In this document: piece after piece, positions 25,539 through 32,903 of the stretch
How the letters are laid out: each line of letters begins with the position of its first letter
Numbering within the stretch: position 1 is the first letter of the stretch
Assembly: GCF_003853645.1 (NCBI RefSeq)
Contig: NZ_QTPO01000074.1
Coordinates: forward strand, 1-32,972
Source: Burkholderia sp. Bp9143
Lineage (GTDB): Bacteria > Pseudomonadota > Gammaproteobacteria > Burkholderiales > Burkholderiaceae
Length of the DNA stretch: 32,972 bases
Reading direction: 5' to 3'
Made by a program: the position numbers and the translations under genes
Notes under the pieces: model-generated
What the model was told of the DNA's origin: nothing
The model's input: only the letters and a program-made list of their open reading frames with translations
Database searches by the model: none

Positions 25539-26561
25539 ATGGAACGGGAAGCCTTCAAGTTATTCATAGAGGTGGCGGAGGTCGGCAGCATCAGTCGGGT
25601 TGCGGCGCTTAGGCAGACTGTCCAGTCCAACATCAGCAGGCAGATTGCCGAGTTTGAGCGCGAATGCGGCGGTCGCCTGTTCGAGCGGACTGGCCGTGGT
25701 GTGAAGCTGACCGGGTTCGGAGAGCGGATTATTCCGAGAATCCGCGCATGGATTGCGGACACAGACCAGCTGTTCAACGAAATTCGAACTTCTTCAGGCA
25801 CGCCATTCGGTGAAGTACGTATCGGCATTTTGCCGTCCACGGCTCACCCGCTGATGACGACGCTATGTGAGCGCATCAACGCAGCTTATCCGGACATTCG
25901 CCTGAACGTTCGCGAGAGCCAGTTGGGGGAGGTTGAGACGTGGCTGGATAGCGGGCGAGTCGACTTGGCAATCCTGTTTCACGCGGAGCGCTCCATGACC
26001 ACGGAGCGGCTCGCGACGCTCGCGACAATCGAAACTTATCTGGTCGGTGCGCCGGACTCGCCTTTGCTGCAGCGGGAAACGGTTGAATTCCGGCACCTTG
26101 AGGGGGTGCCTCTGATATTGCCGGGACGTCCCAACCGTCTGAGAAATATTATGGATGACGAAGCTCGCCGGGCCGGAATCGAACTTCGGACCGTGCTGGA
26201 AGCAGACTCGCTTGCCGTCCAGAGAGAGGTGGCAGCCAGCGGTCGAGGATATGCAGTGCTTGGCCCATGGGCTATTGCCCCCGATGTGCGCGCAGGCCGT
26301 CTCCGTGCCGCAAGAATCATCAAGCCCCACATCACCCGCTTCGTGACGCTTGCCAGCTCAAGCCAGGGCGCTATGACGCCGGCAATTCGGATCGTGATTG
26401 CGACGTTGAAGGAAATCGCTTCGGAGTTCTCCGAGTCCGGGGTGTACGACGGACTATCTTCCCAGCGTGTCGAGCGCGACCAGCGCACTGCGCCGTCGCA
26501 AACTGCCTCACCAAGGCAGACTGCTGCCGATCGTCCTGCGCTCAAGAGCCGGAAGAAATAG
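25539..26561 (+). CDS. LysR-family transcriptional regulator
   Basis: 340 aa. The winged helix-turn-helix is at 1-60 (FKLFIEVAEVGSISRVAAL, QSNISRQIAEFEREC, GGRLFERTGRGVKLT). The effector domain starts near 90 (GEVRIGILPSTAHPLM) and continues with YLVGAPDSPLL and LPGRPNRLRN, in the style of Cbl/NAC-like LysR regulators. The last ~35 residues are a Ser/Thr/Lys-rich extension beyond the usual length, possibly created by the neighbouring insertion remnant. Start ATG 25539-25541 has GAGGAGA upstream. It is divergent from the porin, which it may regulate together with the aldolase-MFS pair. Confidence 0.88.
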   Translation: MEREAFKLFIEVAEVGSISRVAALRQTVQSNISRQIAEFERECGGRLFERTGRGVKLTGFGERIIPRIRAWIADTDQLFNEIRTSSGTPFGEVRIGILPSTAHPLMTTLCERINAAYPDIRLNVRESQLGEVETWLDSGRVDLAILFHAERSMTTERLATLATIETYLVGAPDSPLLQRETVEFRHLEGVPLILPGRPNRLRNIMDDEARRAGIELRTVLEADSLAVQREVAASGRGYAVLGPWAIAPDVRAGRLRAARIIKPHITRFVTLASSSQGAMTPAIRIVIATLKEIASEFSESGVYDGLSSQRVERDQRTAPSQTASPRQTAADRPALKSRKK

Positions 26562-26574
26562 CACATGCAGCCTT

Positions 26575-26716
26575 GTACTGGTGCTCGAACGCGCAGTCCC
26601 GGCTTGCTGTACAGGTGCCAAATGGACTTGTGTTTGGCCTGGCACCCCTCCCGCTGCAATAGAACGTGAATCCGGCGGTAGCTGCAGCGACGCTTCTGCT
26701 CGGCGATGGGCGTCAT
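26575..26716 (-). mobile_element. Fragment of an IS3-family transposase (OrfB)
   Basis: The minus strand reads PIAEQKRRCSYRRIHVLLQREG, then HKSIWHLYSKPGLRVR, matching the conserved start of IS3-family OrfB proteins (RRFGYRRIHVLLRREG, LYREAGLRVR). Only about 45 codons remain, with no catalytic DDE core. One end coincides with the stop of the P-type ATPase gene (26713) and the other lies 14 bp past the LysR stop. It is a decayed junction scar between the two modules. Confidence 0.75.
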
Positions 26717-28998
26717 CCGGCGTTACGAAGCCTCAACGCATTCGAGATGACGGAAGCTGAACTCAGGCTCATTGCCAGGGCAGCAATCATCGGCGAGAGC
26801 AGCAAACCGGTGAAAGGGTAGAGCACCCCTGCCGCCAATGGAACGCCGAGCGCGTTGTACACGAACGCGAAGCCAAGGTTCTGCTTCATGTTTCCGACGG
26901 TCGCCTCGGACAACGCCCGGGCACGCGCGATACCGCGCAAGTCGCCCTTCACGAGCGTCACCTGCGCGCTGCTCATCGCCACGTCCGTGCCCGTTCCCAT
27001 GGCAATGCCGACGTCGGCTTTCGCCAGCGCCGGCGCGTCATTGATGCCGTCGCCGGCCATCGCCACAACGTGCCGGTCTTGCTGAAGCTTCGTCACCAGG
27101 TCGAGTTTGTCGGCCGGCCTGACCTCGCCATGAAATTCGTCGATACCGAGCTGCTCTGCAACGGCCTTTGCCGTCACCACGCCATCTCCGGTTGCCATCA
27201 CGACACGAATGCCGTTCTCCTTCAACGTCGACAGTGCTTCCTGCGTCGTCGTCTTGATTGGGTCGGCGACGGCCAGCAGTCCGGCCAGGCGTCCATCGAT
27301 CGCCAGATACATGACGCTTGCCCCGTGTGCCCGCATGCTGTCTGCTTCGGTGGCCAGCGTCTCGACCGGCACGGAATCGGCCAGCATCAGCGCGGTGTTG
27401 CCCAATACCAGCTTTCGATCGGCAATACGTGCTCGCACACCTGTACCGGTCGCGGATTCGAAATTCTCGGCGCGATCCAGAGACAGCTTCTTCTCGCGTG
27501 CCGCCGCGACGATGGCGGCCGCAAGCGGATGCTCGCTGCCCTGGTCGACGCTGGCGGCCAGTCGCAGCACCTCGTCGGCCGTATAGCCGTTGGTGCCCAC
27601 GGCCCGCGAGAAAGCGGGACGGCCTTCGGTCAAGGTTCCCGTCTTGTCGACAATCAGGACGTCGACCTTGCGCAGATTCTCGATGGCGGCCGCATCGCGA
27701 AACAGCACGCCGGTTGATGCGCCTTTGCCACTGGCGACCATGATGGACATCGGCGTGGCGAGGCCAAGCGCGCAGGGGCACGCGATGATGAGCACCGCGA
27801 CCGCATTGATGAGGCCGAATATCCAGCTGGGCTCGGGCCCGAACAGGCCCCACACCAGGAACGTCAGCAGGGCGATGCCGACGACTACCGTGACGAAGAC
27901 GCCGGCGACCTTGTCGGCCATTCGCTGCATCGGCGCTCTCGAACGTTGTGCCTGCGCGACCATCTGCACGATTTGCGACAGCACGGTCTGGGCGCCAACC
28001 TTTTGGGACCGGATGACCAGGCTCCCGGTCGCGTTCATCGTTGCGCCGATGACATGGTCGCCAGTGCGCTTCGTCACGGGAATCGGCTCGCCGGTAATCA
28101 TGGACTCGTCGAGCGAACTGGAGCCCTCGGTGACGACACCGTCGACGGGCACCTTCTCGCCTGGTCGGACGCGAAGCAGATCTCCCACCCGCACCTGAGA
28201 CAACGGGACATCTTCCTCGGAATCGTCCGGGTTGATGCGTCGAGCGGTCTTGGGGGCGAGCCCGAGAAGCGCCTTGATGGCGGCAGACGTTTGCGAGCGA
28301 GCCTTCAGCTCGAGGAGTTGCCCGAGCAACGTGAGTGAAATGATGACCGCCGCAGCTTCGAAATAGACACTGACTCGGCCGTGGGTACTGTAGGTCTCGG
28401 GAAACACGCCCGGGGAGACGGTGGCGATGACGCTATAAGCGTACGCGGCGCCCGTGCCGAGACCGATGAGTGTCCACATGTTCGGACTGCGATTGACCAG
28501 CGAGCGCAGGCACCGCTTGAAGAACGGGAAGCCGGCCCACAGGACGACGGGCGTCGAGATGAGGAGCTCGACCCAGCTTTCCGCTGACGCGGACATCAAT
28601 TCGAGCCGATGACCAAGCATCGCCAGCACGAAAACTACGACGGTCAGTGGCAACGTCCACCAGAATCGGCGTCGGAAATCGATCAGTTCCGGATTCTCGC
28701 CTTCGTCGATGGCGGGCAGAATCGGTTCCAGCGTCATGCCGCACTTCGGACATTGCCCAGGATGGTCCTGGCGTATCTCCGGGTGCATCGGGCACGTGTA
28801 GATGGTGCCCTCCATTGCGGGCGGCGCCGGCTCGGCGGACGGGACTTCGACGTACTTCTCCGGAGCGGACTCGAACTTCGTCAGACATGCGCGGCCGCAG
28901 AAGTAGTATTGCCTTCCGCCGTGCTCGCCGTGAAAGCGTGATTCATCCGTCACCGGCATCCCGCAGACGGGGTCGCGAAGCGATTCGTCAATACCCAT
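26713..28998 (-). CDS. Copper-type P1B ATPase with YHS and heavy-metal-binding N-terminus
   Basis: 761 aa P1B-type ATPase exporting or delivering soft metal ions across the inner membrane. The N-terminus has a YHS domain (DPVCGMPV ... YYFCGRAC, about 9-46), then a metal-binding zinc-ribbon-like segment (YTCPMHPEI ... CPKCGM, about 66-92), not the usual HMA domain. The membrane metal site is Cys407-Pro-Cys409; the phosphorylated Asp is Asp451 in DKTGT. The TGEP, SEHPL and GDGINDAPAL motifs are all present. CPC with this N-terminus points to Cu(I), possibly Ag(I). Start ATG 28998-28996 has only a weak CAGG site. An FNR-like box at 29119-29132 lies about 41 bp upstream of a plausible start site, which suggests low-oxygen expression. 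Confidence 0.9.
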   Translation of the reverse strand: MGIDESLRDPVCGMPVTDESRFHGEHGGRQYYFCGRACLTKFESAPEKYVEVPSAEPAPPAMEGTIYTCPMHPEIRQDHPGQCPKCGMTLEPILPAIDEGENPELIDFRRRFWWTLPLTVVVFVLAMLGHRLELMSASAESWVELLISTPVVLWAGFPFFKRCLRSLVNRSPNMWTLIGLGTGAAYAYSVIATVSPGVFPETYSTHGRVSVYFEAAAVIISLTLLGQLLELKARSQTSAAIKALLGLAPKTARRINPDDSEEDVPLSQVRVGDLLRVRPGEKVPVDGVVTEGSSSLDESMITGEPIPVTKRTGDHVIGATMNATGSLVIRSQKVGAQTVLSQIVQMVAQAQRSRAPMQRMADKVAGVFVTVVVGIALLTFLVWGLFGPEPSWIFGLINAVAVLIIACPCALGLATPMSIMVASGKGASTGVLFRDAAAIENLRKVDVLIVDKTGTLTEGRPAFSRAVGTNGYTADEVLRLAASVDQGSEHPLAAAIVAAAREKKLSLDRAENFESATGTGVRARIADRKLVLGNTALMLADSVPVETLATEADSMRAHGASVMYLAIDGRLAGLLAVADPIKTTTQEALSTLKENGIRVVMATGDGVVTAKAVAEQLGIDEFHGEVRPADKLDLVTKLQQDRHVVAMAGDGINDAPALAKADVGIAMGTGTDVAMSSAQVTLVKGDLRGIARARALSEATVGNMKQNLGFAFVYNALGVPLAAGVLYPFTGLLLSPMIAALAMSLSSASVISNALRLRNAG

Positions 28999-29091
28999 AT
29001 GTGCCTGGTTACCCTCGCGGTAATGGGCGCGCCATGCGCGTAGTCCGTGCCCGGCGACGCGTGCGTGGGCATCCGGGAGATTTCCAGTTCC

Positions 29092-29132
29092 ACTCTATTG
29101 TCCGCTTGCCTCGACGCATTGACGTGGCTCAA
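29092..29132 (-). promoter_or_regulatory. FNR/Anr-like box and -10 for the ATPase gene
   Basis: TTGACGTGGCTCAA (29119-29132) matches TTGAY-N4-ATCAA with one deviation. On the minus strand TAGAGT (29097-29092) is a -10 candidate; the implied start near 29085 puts the box centre about 40.5 bp upstream, the class II FNR position. Confidence 0.5.
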
Positions 29133-29230
29133 CAGGGCCCGAATCCGTTTCGGCGGACAGGACGGCGCGCGCGTCGGCTGAGTGGCGTATGGATGGGGCA
29201 TGCAGGGCGGGCGGGTGAGCCAGAGTACGC

Positions 29231-29271
29231 TTGACGTACATCAAGCCGGGGTTCGCAAGGCTTCATACGAT
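29231..29271 (+). promoter_or_regulatory. FNR/Anr-like box and -10 for the lemA operon
   Basis: TTGACGTACATCAA (29231-29244) fits the FNR/Anr consensus TTGAY-N4-ATCAA fully. TACGAT (29266-29271) is a good -10; the implied start near 29278 places the box centre at about -40.5, as in class II activated promoters. Confidence 0.68.
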
Positions 29272-29343
29272 GGAACCATTGCCACCCGGTGTCACTTCGT
29301 GCCGGATGTGGCGAGATCGGCGATATCCGAATGAGGTGAATGA

Positions 29344-30006
29344 ATGATGGCTCAGGCAACCATCCCGCCTGCATCGCGCGGTACGGCACGTGCGTTCTGG
29401 ATTGTCGTGCTCGCCTCCATCCTGTTCAGTCTGACCGGATGTGGCTACAACGCGATTCAGACAGAAGACGAGCAGGTCAAGGCCAGTTGGTCGGAGGTGC
29501 TGAACCAGTACCAGCGTCGCGCCGATCTCGTGCCAAACCTCGTCAATACCGTGAAGGGGTACGCGAATCAGGAGCGCGCCGTACTGACGGCCGTGACGGA
29601 AGCGCGTGCCCAGGTAGGTTCGATTCGCGCAACGCCCGAACTCATCGCGAACCCGCAGGCGTTCGCCAAGTTCGAGGCGGCGCAGGGGCAACTCACGACA
29701 TCGTTGTCCCGCTTGCTGGCCGTGTCGGAAAGCTATCCTCAGTTGAAGTCGGACGCAAATTTCAGAGACCTGCAGGCCCAGCTCGAAGGTACGGAAAATC
29801 GTATCGCTGTTGCCCGCAACCGATACATACGTTCCGTCCAGGCATACAACACCACGGTACGGTCGTTTCCGAGCAACCTGACAGCGAGCGCATTCGGCTA
29901 TCCGGAAAGGCCCAACTTCTCCGTGAGTAACGAAGCCGAAATTTCGAAGCCGCCGCGTGTCGATTTCGGCTCGGCACCGGCGTCCGCTGGCGGGGTGTCC
30001 AATTGA
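29344..30006 (+). CDS. lemA: LemA family protein
   Basis: 220 aa LemA-family protein. A hydrophobic segment (AFWIVVLASILFSLTGCG) contains a possible lipobox LTGC near residue 34, so it may be a lipoprotein or a single-pass membrane protein. The body is helical with the family motifs SWSEVLNQYQRRADLVPNLV and ARNRYIRSVQAYN, then a disordered Pro/Ser tail. Start ATG 29344-29346 follows GAGGTG by five bases; a second ATG is the next codon. It overlaps the next gene by a TTGA junction. LemA proteins recur with TPM-domain genes; their biochemical role is not settled. An FNR-like box lies upstream. Confidence 0.9.
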   Translation: MMAQATIPPASRGTARAFWIVVLASILFSLTGCGYNAIQTEDEQVKASWSEVLNQYQRRADLVPNLVNTVKGYANQERAVLTAVTEARAQVGSIRATPELIANPQAFAKFEAAQGQLTTSLSRLLAVSESYPQLKSDANFRDLQAQLEGTENRIAVARNRYIRSVQAYNTTVRSFPSNLTASAFGYPERPNFSVSNEAEISKPPRVDFGSAPASAGGVSN

Positions 30007-30857
30007 GCGCGTTCCGACTGGCGCTCGCTGTCATCGTCGCATGCTTCGCGCTCGGCGGAATGTGCGCTCGGGCGGACGTCCCGGTGCCGTCCCTGGTCGC
30101 GAGGGTGACCGACGAGACCGGCACGTTGACGGCCGAACAGAAGGCCGTTCTCGAACAGACGTTGAAGGCGTTCGAGACGCGGAAAGGAACGCAGATTTCC
30201 GTGCTCATCGTTCCGACGACCGAGCCCGAATCCATCGAACAGTTCTCGATGCGTGTCGTCGAGCAATGGAAGCTCGGGCGCAAGAAGGTCGACGACGGCG
30301 TCCTGCTGCTTGTCGCGAAGAATGACCACACACTTCGCATCGAGGTGGGCTACGGCCTCGAGGGTGTGCTGAACGATGCGACGAGCAATCGAATCATCGA
30401 CGACATGATCGTCCCGCGATTCAGGGCGGGCGATTTCTACGGCGGCATCTCGGCCGGCACCGACAGCATCATGCGGGTGGTTGGCGGCGAACCGCTGCCG
30501 CAGCCCCAAAGCCGACCACGTGCATCGGACGGAGCAGGACGCCTGCTGCCCGTACTCTTTCTCCTGACCGTCGTGGCAGGTGGCGTGCTACGTGCGGTGT
30601 TCGGCAGATTGCCGGGCGCGTTCGTCACGGGCGGCATCATTGGCGTGCTCGCATGGATTGTGTCCGGCGCGATTCTCGTCGCCGTGGCCGCGGGGTTGAT
30701 CGCGCTGGTATTCACGCTGTTCGGTAGTGGAATGGGAACCGTCGGCGGCCGGTTCATCGGAGGTGGGGCCGGGCGGCCCGGCGGCGATTCTCACCGCGAC
30801 ATCTTCCGCGGCGGCGGAGGTGGATTCGGTGGCGGCGGTGCATCCGGCAGGTGGTAG
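30003..30857 (+). CDS. TPM-domain protein (YgcG family), exported
   Basis: 284 aa. A signal peptide (FRLALAVIVACFALGGMCARA) precedes a TPM domain at about 30-150 (VARVTDETGTLTAEQKAVLE, KGTQISVLIVPTT, KVDDGVLLLVAKNDHTLRIEVGYGLEG, IIDDMIVPRFRAGDFYGGI). Two hydrophobic stretches follow (about 180-240) and a Gly-rich tail with a GGGGFGGGGASG run, all typical of YgcG-type proteins. The start is TTG 30003-30005, sharing bases with the lemA TGA. The family partners LemA; some TPM proteins are reported as phosphatases or assembly factors. The function here is unknown. Confidence 0.87.
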   Translation: MSAFRLALAVIVACFALGGMCARADVPVPSLVARVTDETGTLTAEQKAVLEQTLKAFETRKGTQISVLIVPTTEPESIEQFSMRVVEQWKLGRKKVDDGVLLLVAKNDHTLRIEVGYGLEGVLNDATSNRIIDDMIVPRFRAGDFYGGISAGTDSIMRVVGGEPLPQPQSRPRASDGAGRLLPVLFLLTVVAGGVLRAVFGRLPGAFVTGGIIGVLAWIVSGAILVAVAAGLIALVFTLFGSGMGTVGGRFIGGGAGRPGGDSHRDIFRGGGGGFGGGGASGRW

Positions 30858-30859
30858 CC

Positions 30860-31357
30860 ATGGACTTCGAACGGCTTCTTCGGCATCTTCTCACGACACA
30901 CTGGCGCATCGATCGCGCGTTTCCGCGCCGATCTCTTCTCGCCATTGAACGCGCAGTCCATGCCAGTCATGATGCACACGTCGGGCAAGTCAGATTCGCC
31001 GTCGAGGGCGCACTTCATACCGCAGCGCTGCTGAAGGGGACATCTGCCCGAACCCGCGCGATCGATGTCTTTTCTCAGCTCAGGGTCTGGGACACCGAAC
31101 ACAACAACGGCGTTCTCATCTACCTGCTGCTTGCCGACCGGGACGTCGAAATCATCGCGGACCGAGGTATCCACGCCAAGGTGGACAGCCGCGAGTGGGA
31201 AGCAATTTGCCGGGCAATGGAAGAGGATTTCCGGCGCGGAGATTATCAGTCTGGAGTACTACGAGGTATCGAACAGGTCACCGATCTGCTGAAGACGCAT
31301 TTTCCAGCCAGGCGGCCCCCGGTCGACGAGTTTCCGAGTTCGCCCGTTGTGATGTGA
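30860..31357 (+). CDS. Second TPM-domain protein, without signal peptide
   Basis: 165 aa. The TPM fold is recognisable in HASHDAHVGQVRFAVEGAL, TRAIDVFSQLRVWDTEHNNGVLIYLLLADRDVEIIADRGIHAKV and SGVLRGIEQVTDLLKTHFP, a shorter cytoplasmic variant of the YgcG family. Start ATG 30860-30862 lies two bases after the preceding stop (30855-30857); a GTG at 30851 is in frame but overlaps. It is the third gene of the lemA operon. A nested inverted repeat surrounds its stop codon and may end the transcript. Confidence 0.85.
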   Translation: MDFERLLRHLLTTHWRIDRAFPRRSLLAIERAVHASHDAHVGQVRFAVEGALHTAALLKGTSARTRAIDVFSQLRVWDTEHNNGVLIYLLLADRDVEIIADRGIHAKVDSREWEAICRAMEEDFRRGDYQSGVLRGIEQVTDLLKTHFPARRPPVDEFPSSPVVM

Positions 31358-31380
31358 CGCAGTTGCGTCGACGTCATCAC
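31349..31380. terminator. Nested inverted repeat at the end of the lemA operon
   Basis: GTGATG (31349-31354) pairs with CATCAC (31375-31380), and inside it GACGCA (31356-31361) pairs with TGCGTC (31364-31369). It spans the stop codon of the second TPM gene. No T-tract follows, so it could be a terminator or a processing site. Confidence 0.4.
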
Positions 31381-31475
31381 GTTTCCATCTTCACGACTTG
31401 CTGAAGACCGCCACGGACCCGTCTGCAATCGCAAACGGTTTGAAACGCTACCCCTGACACCTATGTGGAGGAATC

Positions 31476-32027
31476 GTGAAAAAGATCGGACTGGCACTCG
31501 CCATCGGCATTGCCTTGATGTCACCCACGCTTCAGGCTGCATCGAAAGACGGTGCGACTACCCAAAGCAGCTCGAACGCTCAGCGTCCGGACACGGCAGC
31601 GTTTGACAAGAATCTGGCCCAGTTTCAGGCGCAGATGAAAACCATGAATGCGCAGATGGACCAGATTCGCAAAACCCAAGACCCGCAGGAGCGGCAGAAG
31701 CTCTTGCAACAACACTGGGATACGATGCAAAGCGCGATGAGCACGATGCAGGGCATGTGGGGACCGGGGATGATGGGCTACGGCAGAATGGGACCCGGGA
31801 TGATGGGGCGTGGGGGTGCCGGGATGATGGGCGGCTCGGGGCGTGGCGGCGGATGGGGCCATATGGGCGGCTACTATTCGCAACTGACACCTGAGCAGCT
31901 GCGAGAACGGCAATACATGAGCGACCAGTACCTCCGCATGCAGCAGGAAATGATGAGCAACATGATGCTGCAGCAACGATACTGGATGGGGCCTCCGGCG
32001 GGGACTCAGGCGCCGGAGAAGAAGTAG
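31476..32027 (+). CDS. Met/Gly-rich exported protein, possible copper binder
   Basis: 183 aa. The signal peptide (MKKIGLALAIGIALMSP, cut after LQAA) is clear. An amphipathic Gln/Met helix region follows (about 42-92, QFQAQMKTMNAQMDQIRKTQ), then a low-complexity block of MGPGMMG and GMMGRGG repeats and a last helix rich in Met and Gln (RMQQEMMSNMMLQQRYW). Met-rich periplasmic segments often bind Cu(I), and a copper-type ATPase lies nearby, so copper handling or a Spy/CpxP-like periplasmic role is inferred. The start is GTG 31476-31478 with GGAGGA (31467-31472) upstream. No homologous named family is certain. Confidence 0.75.
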   Translation: MKKIGLALAIGIALMSPTLQAASKDGATTQSSSNAQRPDTAAFDKNLAQFQAQMKTMNAQMDQIRKTQDPQERQKLLQQHWDTMQSAMSTMQGMWGPGMMGYGRMGPGMMGRGGAGMMGGSGRGGGWGHMGGYYSQLTPEQLRERQYMSDQYLRMQQEMMSNMMLQQRYWMGPPAGTQAPEKK

Positions 32028-32322
32028 CGGTTGGCGGGAGAGAGAAATCTGACTGTGGGGATACCGCGGAGCTCGAGGAATGAAAGGGCTCCGTGGGGCG
32101 CTGCGTCTGCGGAGGAGCCTCATCGCTTCCTCATGCTTGCCGCGTTCGTTGGCAGAGCCGGATACGCTCGCGCATTGCGATGTAGTACGGATGTCACGAG
32201 CGCGGGATTCCGCGCTTTGGCTGTGCGTAAATTCCGTTGGAACAGTTTCACTTAAGCCCCGGCCAGCGGTCGTTTGCGGGGAGTTCTGGGGGTGTTAAGT
32301 GAAACTTCGCGGGGCGCGTTAA
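32028..32322. other. Intergenic region with an inverted repeat, no gene seen
   Basis: About 295 bp without a convincing coding region; short frames lack ribosome sites and plausible products. The right part carries the 12-bp inverted repeat listed separately, which looks like mobile-element debris. Confidence 0.5.
32243..32306. repeat. Perfect 12-bp inverted repeat, possible insertion-sequence end
   Basis: AGTTTCACTTAA (32243-32254) and TTAAGTGAAACT (32295-32306) are exact reverse complements separated by 40 bp of GC-rich sequence. A second small dyad, TTCC-GTT-GGAA (32231-32241), abuts the left arm. Repeated sub-terminal motifs like this occur at ends of some insertion sequences such as the IS21 family, but no transposase of that kind is present. 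Confidence 0.45.
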
Positions 32323-32903
32323 GGAAACGCTGATTAATAGTCAAACGCGCGAGCTTGTCGGCCGTGCTGACGCGAAAATTCCGGATGCCGAAGTGAAGCG
32401 CAGCCAATTCGGGGAAGTTTGACCCCGGGGAAGCGCCTCATTTCCTGCATTTTTCATACACGTGACGGACTACTCCCATGAGCCGAGCGCAACCGGTTTC
32501 GCGCGATCACCAAGTTCGCCAAAGCGAACAGGCTGAACAGTTGCGCCGTGTTCTTCGCCAGTCCCTTGTAGCGCACCTTGCGATGACGGAACAGGTTCTT
32601 GACGACATGAAACGGATGCTCGACCCGCGCGCGAATTTGTGCCTTGGTTCGCTCGAGCGCGATCACCAGATCCTTCAGCGCACCGTCCTGGATCGCCTTG
32701 ATCTTGCCTCGCTTTGCCGCCACGCGCCACTTCACCGACTTGCTCTTCATTTCATCGCGCTTGTCTACGCCGATGTAGCCCGCGTCGCCGAACGCTTCTT
32801 GCTCATGACCATGCAACAGCGCGTGCGCTTGCGAAACATCCGACACGTTGGCGGACGTGCCGACCACGCTGTGAACCAGCCCCGAATCGGCATCGACGCC
32901 GAT
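32323..32903 (-). mobile_element. IS5-family insertion sequence, 3' part
   Basis: The element comprises the transposase exon (32454-32903) and a downstream non-coding end. GGAAACGCTGATTAATAG at 32323-32340 resembles the outer terminal repeat of IS5-group elements and is proposed as its boundary; the partner end lies outside the window. The other side is cut by a group II intron at 32904. Confidence 0.55.
32454..32903 (-). pseudogene. IS5-family transposase, C-terminal part, interrupted by a group II intron
   Basis: Read leftwards from 32903 the frame is IGVDADSGLVHSVVGTSANV, then DVSQAHALLHGHEQEAFGDAGY and the C-terminal IRARVEHPFHVVKNLFRHRKVRYKGLAKN, standard for IS5-group DDE transposases. 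The Glu of the catalytic triad is probably in RARVEHPF; the residues DAGY mark the preceding strand. Only about 150 codons are in the window. The N-terminal part is separated by the intron at 32904 and lies outside. If the intron splices, the gene could be functional; otherwise it is disrupted. Confidence 0.8.

Noticed and set aside
28999..29343. CueR-type copper operator upstream of the ATPase
   Set aside because: I found no ACCTTCC-like dyad with the MerR-type long spacer; FNR-like boxes fit better.
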